This document shows positions 1 to 10,718 of a stretch of DNA of 64,000 nucleotides, piece by piece; position 1 is the first letter of the stretch; every line of letters starts with the position of its first letter. Source of the DNA: Umbelopsis ramanniana AG. Taxonomy: Eukaryota; Mucoromycota; Umbelopsidomycetes; Umbelopsidales; Umbelopsidaceae. The DNA lies in contig NW_026252097.1 of NCBI RefSeq assembly GCF_025399195.1, positions 361,285 to 425,284 of the forward strand, given 5' to 3'. The notes beneath the pieces were generated by a model. That model was not told the origin of the DNA, did no database searches, and was given only the letters and a program-made list of their open reading frames with translations. Position numbers and translations under genes: made by a program.

Positions 1-933
1 GCTCATGGCCGTAACTCTCGACCTGTGAGCCGCCGATGTGCCAAACTCGAACACACGAACAGCAACGTTGTCTCGAAGGTTCCAGAGAATGACGGCCGTT
101 TCGTAGGCAATAAGCAGTTGGTTGAGGTCGGTGGAGTGAAATTGAATGTCTGACACTAGCTCGACCTTTGGATGGCGCAGCTTTGGTGAGCCTTCCAGTC
201 CTCGTTTCATTTGCTCTTCGGCTTGGAATTTCTGCCACTCTGTCATCAGATCAGGAATTCGATACGGTGACATTTTTCCAACACGCAAGTCGAAGACGTC
301 AATGGTCCCATCTGCCAGTCCTAAGAAGAGCCAGTCCGCACCAGGCACTATTTCTATACTAGTCACATATCCACGAACAGCTAGAGTCGAGTAAATACGT
401 TGAGTGTTGAGATCAAAGACCGTCAATATGTTGCGACTGTCGACGACGGCAAGTTTAGGTTGACCACATTGGAATGTCAAATACTTGATAGGAGCAGGCT
501 TTTCAATTTGTAAAGTGCATGATATGCCTTTCCCGAAAATCTTTACACAGCCTTTCTTCGTACCTAGCCGAAGAGCATTTCCGACGCGATGAACCATGAT
601 GAGCATGCATATGTGTTTCTCTCCATTCATGAAATGCTACTTACCAATAGCCAAAATACTTTGTACCGGATCAAACCCAATAGAGGTAGCAGGGCCGGGA
701 GTACCGTAGGTTGCGACCTTCCATATTTTGAAAGTTATTTTACGTGGCACTACCTAGCAAAGAGGAACGTTATCAGTGGGCTTCAAACTTACATTTTCCA
801 GAGCGAAGTGATTTGCGGTGATAGCTGTGGAAAGAGGGTCTTCCAGTCTCTTGTCTCTGGCCAGGGCAGCTCTTGCTGTACCTGTCTCTTTTGCCCAGGA
901 CTTAAAAGCACCTAGTCTTTCGAATAAAGCCAT
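1..933 (-). CDS. SRO7: SRO7/lethal giant larvae family WD40 protein, 5' part (runs off left edge)
   Basis: Members of this family bind t-SNAREs and the Rab Sec4 to tether and fuse exocytic vesicles with the plasma membrane; that role is taken from the family. Exons read 793-933, 645-753 and <1-563. The first ATG of the frame is at 933 (MALFERLGAFKSW). The conserved N-terminal signature [23 protein letters not shown] appears across the second intron (564-644, GTAAGT..CTAG) and is typical of Lgl/Sro7/tomosyn proteins. It is followed by beta-propeller sequence such as PIKYLTFQCG, WLFLGLADGTIDVFDL and QLLIAYETAVILWNLRD. The first intron is placed at 754-792 (39 nt); a longer version ending near 717 also stays in frame, so a short segment at the start of exon 2 is uncertain. 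Only the first roughly 270 residues are in the window. The propeller C-terminus and SNARE-binding tail lie to the left. Confidence 0.8.
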
Positions 934-959
934 GAGGTATTGCGGGTAGGACAAAGGCG

Positions 960-1534
960 GAAAGTGGACCCAGGCTCATATAATCAGTGCATTCTTTTTT
1001 GAGACACCGCTAAGCAATTCGTGGTTTTGGCCCTGGCTTGTAAGCAAGCAGGCCTGAGCTGAGCTGCTTTGGCTCCCCTGCTATGAGCTTGGTGGTACAC
1101 GACTGCAACACACCACACCACGCCGCTCTCCTTTTTATCACCCATCGATCAATTACCGCAAACAGTCAATTACGTGAACAAACGGAGCTGTTATGGTTTG
1201 TGGCCTAATACACACCCACTTGACCACATGACAACCCACGTACCGTAGATCTTGTCCTGCTTTTCAAATGTCTACTTCGGCTCAGATGTAGGTGATGAAA
1301 ACAGGCGTGCTTTTATGAAAAATAGCCATCAAATCAAGCAAATCTCGGTAGTTACAGTGGATAGCTAAAGCGGCCAGTCAAATTTAAAGAAGTTACAGCC
1401 CTATTGGCCTCCAAAGCCTAGTCTTCCCATGGACTCAACCATGCCGTCATAACTTCATAGCATGTACAACAAGGAAAAGATTGTCCAAAATGGAAAGGTG
1501 ATATTCAATTGCTTGCCTAACAATCACAAACACG
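960..1534. other. Intergenic promoter region between divergent genes
   Basis: No open reading frame here carries recognisable protein sequence. The stretch separates the leftward SRO7-like gene from the rightward surface-protein gene and should hold both promoters. Confidence 0.6.
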
Positions 1535-1544
1535 TATAAAAAGG
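1535..1544 (+). promoter_or_regulatory. TATA box of the surface-protein gene
   Basis: TATAAAAAGG lies 48-57 bp upstream of the ATG at 1592. That spacing leaves a short 5' leader and suits a highly expressed cell-wall gene. Confidence 0.6.
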
Positions 1545-1591
1545 ACGCAACGCCCTGTTACATTTTGAATATTATCATACTCTCTTCAAAC

Positions 1592-2054
1592 ATGAAATTC
1601 TCTCTCGCTCTCGTTACCTTGATGGCTGCTGCTGCCATGGCTAAGCCCACCGACAGCTCAATGGACTCCTCGGACATGGCTACTGCCACTGCTTCTGGAA
1701 CCGATTCCGCATCCATGTCCATGAACACCGCCGCTGCCTCTTCCTTGGCTTCCATCCTCTCCTCTGTCTCCTCCAATGCTGCCAGTGTTTTCACCAACTA
1801 CCCCAGCGCCTCCTTAACTTTGAACGTCAGCGCCTCTGGAACGTAAGTTGAATTCTATTTTTTTTTCTTTTCTGGGGAAATGCCCAAGGCACTTACATCA
1901 TTGTATAACTTTGTGTAGTACCGGTATGCCTGCTTCGGCCACCGCAAACTCCTCTGCTGCTGCTACCTCCAGCAGCTCTGCTGCCAACAAGAACGTCATC
2001 ATGGGAGCCTCCGCTCTTCTCATTGCCGTCGCTGCTGGTGCTCAACTCTTGTAA
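1592..2054 (+). CDS. Small GPI-anchored-type Ser/Thr/Ala-rich cell-surface protein
   Basis: Two exons (1592-1842 and 1919-2054) encode about 128 residues. The N-terminus MKFSLALVTLMAAAAMAKP is a standard secretion signal. The middle is almost entirely Ser, Thr, Ala and Gly with frequent Met early on, which suggests dense O-mannosylation. The C-terminus has a small-residue segment (SSSSAANKN) followed by a hydrophobic tail ending at the stop (ALLIAVAAGAQLL), the pattern of a GPI-attachment signal. The product is therefore probably a cell-wall or plasma-membrane mannoprotein; no catalytic domain is visible. The intron has a GTAAGT donor and a GTGTAG acceptor. A polyadenylation-like AATAAA lies at 2164-2169. 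I do not recognise a named family. Confidence 0.75.
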
Positions 2055-2359
2055 ATTCCTTACATAGTACCCTATTTAAAATGTCGCCCCCTTTGAGGCT
2101 TCATAAACGCTTTACCCCACACCTACCTTAAAGAACATTTGTTAGTACTATCTATTATTTAAGAATAAAAGTTTCCTCGGAGAGAACATTACCCATGTTT
2201 AACAGAAGAAAAAGAAAGAGTCTTTGCCCGTTGCATTAACCTGTTTGTCTCGGCGTTTTTCAATCTGTCGCTGAAACACTGACGTTTGAGTATTCTCAAT
2301 AAATGTGTTGAAAGGCTACGCATCGTGAAGCGTATTTCCCTTTCCTACTTCCTATTGTC

Positions 2360-3157
2360 ATGTCGACGTTTGATAACACCAACTACGAAAAAAATGCTGG
2401 TCAAGGTAGTGTGTTTTATAATCCAGACTTACCTCTTTGATCACGAAGTACTGACGTGAATTTTTGCCCATTCCCATTTTCCTTGGCCACCCAAAAAAAA
2501 AAAACCTCAGCCGCATCATACGGCCAAACTAATGTAAACACGGGTACTGGAGCTTATGGTGCATCTACTGCTGACAATGGTGCTTTCGGTGGGTCTGGTA
2601 CTGGAGCTTATGGTGGGTCTACCGCTGGTACTGGAACTGGAGCTTATGGTACATCTGGAACTGGAACTGGAGCTTATGGTACATCTGGTACTGGCACTGG
2701 TGCTTATGGTACTTCTACCACCGGTACCGACACTTACGGCCAATCCACCACTGGAGCTTATCCTGAAACCGCTTATACGACCCCCGGCGCCAACAAGGAA
2801 AGTACTGGCTACCCCGGCACTAATTTTAATGCCACAGCACCCGAGGGTGCTTATGCTCAAGACGCCGGATACGGTCAATACAGCGATCCCAACACTCAGC
2901 CTCCAAATAACTTCATGGCGGCCAAGACTCAACAATTCACTGCATACTACACGCCTGAAGATTCATCGCTCATGTGGAAGAGAAGACTTTGCACTGCGCT
3001 TTGCTGTTGTATTTGCCTAGGTCTTATCATTGGTATTCCCGCTGGTTTCACCAGTGGTCATAGCAACGCCGGATGCGAATGCTGGACCAACAATGACTGC
3101 TACAGTTACTACGGACCAGGTGTTTACTGCTACTCCGACTGCAGATGTTATCGCTGA
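2360..3157 (+). CDS. Gly/Thr/Tyr-repeat membrane protein with six-cysteine C-terminal domain
   Basis: Two exons (2360-2405, 2511-3157) encode about 230 residues. After a short start (MSTFDNTNYEKNAGQ) comes a low-complexity domain of repeats such as GTGTGAYGTS and GAYGGST, rich in Gly, Thr, Tyr and Gln and resembling prion-like or adhesive domains. Near residue 175 a basic patch (WKRR) precedes one hydrophobic segment with several cysteines (CTALCCCICLGLIIGIPAGF), which could be palmitoylated. The last 30 residues contain six cysteines arranged C-x-C-x6-C-x9-C-x3-C-x-C, like a small disulfide knot. The positive-inside rule suggests a cytosolic repeat domain and an extracellular cysteine tail (type II topology). 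I do not recognise the family. An AATAAA signal at 3241-3246 is followed by a 16-A run. Confidence 0.8.
2627..2716 (+). repeat. In-frame 30-bp tandem repeat, three near-perfect copies
   Basis: Units 2627-2656, 2657-2686 and 2687-2716 each encode GTGTGAYGTS. The first two differ at one base and the third at a few. More diverged copies extend upstream to about 2541. A 30-bp coding array like this can expand or contract between strains. Confidence 0.85.
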
Positions 3158-3229
3158 TAGAGACATCATGGAATGCATTGATGATGAAACATATAATACG
3201 TTTATAAAATTTTTACGCATCCATTGAAT

Positions 3230-4549
3230 AATAATATGCTAATAAAGTAATGCCCCAAAAAAAAAAAAAAAAGAATTCGTGGCCAGTGTAGGTCTGTGGA
3301 TCAACGAGCTCTCCGGGACTTTTACATGAAATTGTGAATTTGTAGTGACATACCCATGGCAACTCTTTTCATCTCATGTTGGAGAAGGATTGTATCCAAT
3401 ATAACTGCTGCTACCCACAATTCTCCAGACCACTCAACATTACCATATCGGTATCCATCTGTAACCGGAATTTTCACATTGTTAGCCTCTGTTGCTTCAT
3501 TAATCCGGTTTCTCAAAATAAAATGGGAGTAAAGTCTTGAAACATTCCAAGCTTGCGGCTACTTAACTTTGCTAGCCATTATAACCCTTGTTTCAATTGA
3601 TAGTATACTACTTACATCAAACCCATGCTGTTGCCTAGCGCTAAGTTATACTCCTTAACATTGTGTTATCATGGGTGGACGGGCCCTCATGCCACCTGCT
3701 TGTAAGACTTTATAAGACTAAGATCCAAATTCATTGTTTTAAAAATTTGGAGGGCTGAACAGTCGAACTTGAAAGTAAATCGATCAGACGCTTCTATTTG
3801 TAGTTGAATGGTCTGGAGTGCAGATAAAGATACTCTAAAACTACATATTTATTTTACCTGCTTGAGATGGTTGCCCATGCTGCGTCTGCTTGTGTTTGAC
3901 AAGCGGTCCAAATGAAGATTATGGCTGGTTAGGAAGGTCAGAGCGGCAACACTGCAATAGAAATTTGAAATGAGAAGCTATACTTTATCCATCAACTGAC
4001 TATAAACGTTGAAATGAGCAAAGCGGTAAAAACTTGTGGCTCTCATCTATCGATTCAATATACAGGCAGATTTGAAACTTCTTAACGTTGATGGACTCTC
4101 ATTTCATACTCTCAAATTGATGCCACTCACACACACATACGATGTTTTGTTGAACAATCACAGCCTGCTGCTGAATCTCTGTGTAATTCCCAACATTGTA
4201 TGGCATTGTACAGGGCACAGCATAAGCTAGGCCATACTCCGCCGTCATAGCGAAAACAGCACCGGTCAATGGATGGGTGAAAAATACGTAAATTTAGTTG
4301 AATCATAGTAAAAAAGCTCGATATTAAATGGATAACAGGAAGAAAAAGACATGCTTGGTGACAAGGTAGAAGAAGTAAATACGAAAGAAGCTAAACAACA
4401 AAAGTGGTATATGTGCATACATTATCGCGTTGGATGCTAGAGTAACAAATGACAAACATGGATGAGGGCTGTAAGATATGATACAGTGATTAATTCTATA
4501 ACCAACTTGAAAAACCAGAATAGTAAAAGAAAATAAAGAAACGCAGCAT
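3230..4549. other. Gene-poor stretch
   Basis: This AT-rich region holds the 3' ends of the genes on both sides. A 64-codon minus-strand frame at 3322-3516 has balanced composition (contains VTDGYRYGNVEWSGELW) but no recognisable family and no clear splice partners. Nothing here is supported as a gene. Confidence 0.5.
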
Positions 4550-7500
4550 CTATATGTTATGACACACCCATCCACTTGGTGAAGAGCGGTCAGGGTTGAT
4601 TTGCCACAAACCCCAGTAATGACTGTCAAGCTTCATGACCCCAATGGAAGTCACTTCTTGTCGGGTCACTGTCTTTAGTCTAACATAGCCTTCCGCCACC
4701 ACGTCATGGTCAGACTCCACGGAACGGAAGAGGTCATCATCGTCGTTGCCAAGGCCAGGCGTCGATGGTTCAAGAAGGGAAGTGGAGCTTCTTTCCGAAA
4801 CCGGGGTATAAGACGTAGTGGTGGGCATTGTTTTGACGGCTTCGATGAAGGAATCAATGTCTGTGACGGGCTTTCCCTGAACTTCCGTGATCCAAACACC
4901 GGGTCGAAGAGAGCTTGAAGCAGGAGAACCATAGAGTGTGCATGACACGTAGATACCACCGGGTACTTTCGACACTTGTTCACGCACAGCACGATAAGGC
5001 TCTTGGATCAATGCACCTTGCCAGCCAATGATACGGTCTGTTTCCTTGCCATCGAATCGAGTGGTAGGCACCTTCAACTTCAATTCTTGAGTGTCACGGA
5101 AGACAATCAATTCCACCATTTCGACATCCATAAGTCGGTTGATGTCGGCCATGTTGGTCACTACTTCGCCATTCATTTGCAGGATAACATCGCCCACCTT
5201 GAGGATGGATGCGCATGGGCTAAGGACATCGGTCAAGTTCAAGATGTAATAGAAACGGTGCTTGGACCCGCTTGTAGATTCGATCTTCTTGATCCATTTA
5301 GCAGGGACGCCAAGGTCTCGGGCACTGGAGACACCCATGGTCCAGAACTCTACATCCAATGCACGAACACAAGGATGACCATTCATGTACTTTTCGATCA
5401 TGGGCTCGATCAAGTCGACAGATAGACCAGACATGAATTGCACATCCTTGCCACTATCGTTTTGCGAGGAGAAGCTGAGCCAAAGTGCTTGGACGGAACC
5501 ATCCGTCTCATCTGCCAAAACGCCTCCTTGACTAGAAATAGTATCGTCCACTTTGATGGACTCAACATTCATGGCGCGCCAGCGAGGTGGTGAGCATTCT
5601 CGAGTACCCACACTGCCAGTGGATGAGACCACGGTATGCTTCATCAGCAAAGTCTGATCCCCCGAAAGACCCACAAAGGTAGTATTGTCACCTTGGCGCA
5701 ATTGCTTCTTTGACATTTTGATGGCTCGAATAGGTGTTTTGCCAAGCAGAGAAGCATCATAGGAGAGCAAGGCGAAATTGTAAAATGGATGAAGGAACTC
5801 CAGTGTTCCGTTGAGACTGATACTGTTGGCAAAGTTGATGTGGATGTCGCCCACAGCCATTGGAACGGTATCTCTGTCACAAATGATCAAAGGAGGATTG
5901 GTGGAAAGAATGATGCCAGTGCCATAGTAGTGGGTGTTGCTAATACCATCGATCAAGAAAGGCAAATTGAAGTCAATGTGAACAATGGATGGCTGTAGAA
6001 TCTCGGCCAAGCTCAAGGACGAGTCCAATGCGGGGAAACTAGCAGTGGCAGGCTGCTGATAAAATTTGGCAGTGGTATTAGGCATATCCTGATAGTCCCA
6101 TAATCCAGTGACATCGTTTCTCTTTGCGATTTTGAACGTAGACCAGTGCTTGTCGACATGCATCAACATGATCTTGTGCTTGTATGCCTTGGAGAGAGTC
6201 CAATACTTGATGGGCACACGAGAACCATCAGGTAGTGTTTTCATGACATTAATAAAGTCATCCAAATGTGGGGTAGGGACATTGTTGACTGACACGATCA
6301 CACTTTTTCTCCAAGCAGACGCTGTGGCAAGCATGTGACCAGCTGAGGCGACATAGACTCCGCCAACAGGGATACCATAGGATTTGGCAAGTTGATAGGA
6401 TAACTCATTGACAATACCACCACCGACTTCAACGAAACGATCTGGGGTAATTGAGTGAAGGTCTTGAACTTTGATGGTCACCTGCATCAACTGACTAGCT
6501 CTCGAGATCGTCAAGGTGATAGTGTCGTTCACGTTATCGTCAATGACTGCAAATAGATCAATGAAGTTGCTTGTGATCTTGCCGTTGCAGGAGAGGAGAA
6601 TATCGCCAGACATCAAGATGCCATCAGCAGGACCATTTCTCAACAATTGACGAACAACCAAAAGTCCGGTTTCTTGAGGGAACTTCTTTCGGATTTTTTG
6701 TTCAACATTGCTTCGCAAGCCAAGTCTGTGAGCTTCGTCATAAGGGATATGCTCAAACTCTGTTTGCAGAGTACCACGGGGTACGGTTAATCCTTGTTGA
6801 ATGTAGAGGAGAGCACGTTTGATGCGATCCAAAGGTAGGTAGAAACTCGAGGAAGCCTTGCTTGCACCGCCTGCATTCAAAGCAACAGCATGTCCATGAA
6901 TGTCTAGCACAGGACTACCGCTAGAGCCACCACTGGTTCCCGAAGCCGCCTGTATGTAGAAGGTATTCCAATCGTTGTATTCACCCGTACCATAAAAGGG
7001 AGCTCTAAAAAAAAAAGATAATCAGATTAGCAGCTAGCATGTATCGAGAAAAGTGGAAAGTCAATGCCTCTTACCTTCTGTCCAGACGGGCCAATGTGCC
7101 GGCCAAAATACTAAGTTTTTCACCAGCATCGTTTCTGTAGAAAGAAGTGTTAGCCGCTGACCGCATGATATACACCACATTATGTTCCATGCACTTACCC
7201 TACCACCCTGATATCCAAGCCCACCTTTGCCCGCTCAGGACTTAAGGGAATCTCCTCCAAGTCCATAAACTTGACCTTGGTAGGGTCGAATTGAAGAAAA
7301 CCAAAGTCGTGAACAGGGTCACGGTAGATAGGCTTCAAGTCAACTTCTTCATAATTGACTAGAACCGCCTGAGCCACAATGGGAGCAGGTGAGACAACGT
7401 GTCTGTTTGATAACACCAGACCTCGTTTGGCATCGACCACAAAGCCCGTGGCGGTGTATGAACCTAATAATATGAGTGAAATAGCTTAATTTAGTAACCC

Positions 7501-7873
7501 TGGATATTAGAAAACGTTATCTCCTGACAAGAGTCAAATTACCTGCTGTCTCCGTATCAAAGCTGCGCACATGACTAGCCTTGATGGACACGATGCTCTG
7601 AATGCTCTTTTCCAAAGTACGTTCCCATGATTGTGTGTCCAAAACGGGTTGAGGTGGAGTAGTCAATGGGTCCACTTGAGGTTGAGCTTGGCCAGCAGGT
7701 TGACGTAGCAGAACATGGTCAGGGAATAAATCGTCTGCGGATTTTTCAAAAGGTCGAGGTGTATCAAATGGAATGGATTTTGAACGTTGTCGAACAAGAG
7801 GGGGCCGTGCGTCTCTCGACTGTCGCTCAAAATGAGGTTTGGTGATGTATGTCAATAGCGAGGGCGACATCAT
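4550..7873 (-). CDS. NMA111: NMA111-type nuclear HtrA serine protease with PDZ domains
   Basis: Four exons (7543-7873, 7199-7463, 7075-7136, 4550-7002) give about 1036 residues, close to the roughly 1000 of fungal Nma111. Nma111 is a duplicated HtrA/Omi-like protease linked in yeast to apoptosis and heat tolerance. The trypsin-like triad is complete: His132 in LSNRHVVSP, Asp163 in VHDFGF and Ser247 in [11 protein letters not shown] segments follow, for example [11 protein letters not shown] and [12 protein letters not shown] second, degenerate protease/PDZ half completes the double architecture typical of the family. The start is the first of two adjacent ATGs; codons upstream lack an ATG. 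The third intron uses the acceptor TTTTAGAG, the only choice that keeps phase. The N-terminal 80 residues are basic and proline-rich and may carry the nuclear localisation signal. Confidence 0.95.
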
Positions 7874-7950
7874 GACCAAGTTGGAAGGAATAAGAGAATG
7901 GGAGATAGAACCTTTCAACAAGAGAACCAATGTTTGTCAATGAAGGATGG

Positions 7951-7962
7951 CTTTTTATATTT
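7951..7962 (-). promoter_or_regulatory. TATA box of the NMA111-type gene
   Basis: Read on the minus strand, AATATAAAAAGC lies about 80 bp upstream of the start codon at 7873. A T/A-rich tract at 7980-8020 sits behind it. Confidence 0.45.
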
Positions 7963-8080
7963 GGCCCGCCCTGTCCAATATTTTTTTTTTTTTTTTAGAA
8001 TAAGCGCTTGTAAAAAAAATAAGGTCAGCACGAAATGGCTTGCCCGGCCACCTGGAAGGCACCTCCCAAAACTGTGACCG

Positions 8081-8585
8081 TCACACTGCATTTAAAATTT
8101 CAAGCCATCTCATTGGTGAAAGTCAATTAATTGGAAGTAGACCCGCTTACCTTGAGCGATTGGTTTCAAAGTCTCGACTTTTGCATACTTCTTTGAAACC
8201 CCTTCTGTTACATTGAATGGCGCCATCCGCTCATGGCGTGATACGACTAGAAGCATTGCTGTCAAAGAGAAAGCCAGAAGAGATAACAAAATATTAGTCA
8301 ATATGTCTCGTATCGGCAACACATCAATTGCACTAATCGGCGAAGCACCAATCGATTTTGCTTATTACAAAAATGGAAAATCTGGCCGACGAAGGTACCC
8401 AGGGCAATCAAAGCCGTAGTTGGTGAGTAGAACCTACCCACATCCCTAGAACGGCCCCTGAATTTTAGCGGTGTGTGATCATCCTTTAAGCTATCGTAGT
8501 GCAAAGCTAATTGACCTTGTGCTTTCACTCCACAAGATACAACACTGGTACTACCCCCATAAGCGCCTCCAGTCAGGGCTATCAT
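8081..8585 (-). CDS. Doubtful small single-pass membrane protein
   Basis: Three exons can be joined in phase: 8438-8585 (donor GTAGGT), 8151-8360 (acceptor TAATAAG, donor GTAAGC) and 8081-8085, giving about 120 residues. The middle exon contains a convincing transmembrane helix (TNILLSLLAFSLTAMLLVV) flanked by Arg/Asp upstream and basic residues downstream. The N-terminal 50 residues have no family signature. The weak first acceptor and the tiny last exon make this model uncertain; an alternative acceptor near 8109 would change the C-terminus. It lies head to tail with the NMA111-type gene, only about 210 bp upstream of that start codon. Confidence 0.3.
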
Positions 8586-10718
8586 TTTGATTGTAAAAAT
8601 TTAACCTCTCTCTCAGCCACGGTGAGTCTAATTGTGTAGATAAGGTTAAACGGCGACACCTGACTTGCTATCTCGCGATACGGGACCTAACAATACCTTT
8701 CTTCCAATTGGTGTGTTTGTTTAGTATCCCCACACCTGCATATCCGTAGATGAATCGATCTTCGTGTCCACTAGATAAGAAAGTTTACCCGATGGACGAT
8801 AGCGTGATGAGTAGACCATGCAGCTGGATGTCAAGTAAGGAGATGATCGCAAGCTATCAATGTGTCTAGGTTCATGGCAAGTGGCGGGGATCTTCAGGGC
8901 TGTGTGAGGGGCGACGTAAGGCTTTGTTTTTACATGAGTAATCATGGGGTTTACATCAAAAAAAGTTGTATAAAGCTTAGCTAGCAGTGACAAACCAAGG
9001 GTGTATGTAGATGAGCATTCAGATGTAAACGAGATGAAGTATGGATAGAGTAAAATGGATGAATGAAACAGCAGCTGAAGCGTACTTGGAAATGTTAAGG
9101 CCAGAAAATGCTGTGTGGTAGTGACAATTGTTATTTTGGTTATTGGAATGGCTAGCCACAGAACCTCCATGGGATTTTCTGCAGAACCTGGGTACTCAAT
9201 GTATGCTAAGGCTATAACTTGAATCCGATAGGCGACGTGCGTGCATCAGAGAATGATTCTATGTATGAGTTAACCTTTTCGTTATTGCACTTGCGTTACT
9301 GTCTTTTGAAGCAGCAATGTCATCATGCCGTTGTTGCTGTAACATACGAAATAAACTGGCATATACCCAACAGAACTAAAATTGACTGGAGGTGGTATGT
9401 TGTTGATGTCTAGTGTTCATGTATTTCATTTTCTGTTTGTGCCAATGGAGATATCATTGGTGCTCTGCCATGCTGACATTAAAGACGGTGCCGAGAGTGG
9501 GGTGCATGGTATAGGTTTGGCTGGCATTTGGTAGTAACAATAAAGAGACAAGTTTCAAAGTAATTTGTTACTCTCAGTTGGATGATAGAGTAATTTATTA
9601 TATTCTCTGCTCGCCTTCCGATGCAACCGGTAATCAGATTTTGTTGATGCTTAACGTCGCATTACCCCATTACCCCAAGGTTCTTCAACCTTGAAAGCGT
9701 GCATTGTGGCCAGCATAACCAATGCAACACTTTCGACAGCCATTTGGCGACAAGGCTAAGACAGCGAGGTCCAGAGTGACAACTGGTTATAAGGCGCAAT
9801 CGGGCTGCACCAAAATTTATTGCTGGACTATGAACGAGACAACAGGGAGGGGCTCCCTGCACGTCAACGAGGAGGATGGGCGACTGCTATAGATTTTCGA
9901 AGAGCCAGTTGACGTGGTCATTCCTTTTTCACTTCCCTTGAGCTTTTGGATCAGTTTGAGTGGAAAAAGGCAGTGTTGATGTAGGACGCCATACAGTCTT
10001 GACTCCCCTATCTCGCTTCAGAAGTGTCAAGTATAGCATACATTTTCAATGAATGATGACGATGACTTTTATTTTGGGGGCAGCACCGCCGTTGAGGATG
10101 CTTCTAGGCTATACGCAAACCAAGAGCAGAGAGGATTCAAAGAGGGTGCGATGAATGCTAATGGAGATACCTGGCTTCGATCTGTTGATGGGAAGCAAAT
10201 TGCTCGTGATGCAGCTGTGAAATAAGCAGCTGTCATAGCCAAGGTATGGAGAAGGCATTTGGTGGATTAAAAAATCCGACCGCATGGTCCGATGACGAAT
10301 TCCAACCATGGATCTTCTAATATGATGCCATTACACTGGCGAAGCATTCAACGGCCCAAGGAATATCCTAGTTAAACATGGTAGTGTCCAAATTAGAGTT
10401 GGAGATTTCCTATAATGCGTGATGGCAAACATATGGATATATAGAAACTAAGTTCCCTTTGGATAATCTCCTGTTTGGAAATACAAAGGACTAAATGTAT
10501 CTTTGTCAACGTGAATCGAACAATGTATTGGCACGAGTGTATAAAAAAATTTTCAGGAGGGTTGAATTGGGGAATATAACTATTGTAGGTGTAAGGTAAA
10601 GAGTAGTTCTTTGTTCTGTCTTTTAGACCACTAGTGGGTGGCAGCAGCAGGGTGGAACCCACTGCTCGCGATTAAGTAAAGTGTAAAAACTGAGGAAAGC
10701 AAACAATAACGACATGCT
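8586..10718. other. Two-kilobase region without a supported gene
   Basis: No frame on either strand shows conserved motifs. The longest, a 149-codon minus-strand frame at 8721-9170, is hydrophobic and Ser/Thr/Leu-rich in a way expected from AT-rich noncoding DNA. The right end holds the 3' end of the RhoGAP gene. A regulatory role or a noncoding RNA cannot be excluded. Confidence 0.5.

Noticed and set aside
3241-3280. AATAAA, then a 16-A run, then GAATTC, resembling a cDNA end or a processed gene copy
   Set aside because: The gene just upstream has a normal intron, so it is not a retrocopy. A-runs near poly(A) signals are common in this window, so chance is likely.
3322-3516. 64-codon minus-strand frame with protein-like composition
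   Set aside because: No family recognised, no promoter, and no in-phase exons found on either side; kept only as a note.
8721-9170. 149-codon minus-strand open frame
   Set aside because: Hydrophobic Ser/Thr/Leu composition typical of AT-rich noncoding DNA, no motif, and no splice partners.
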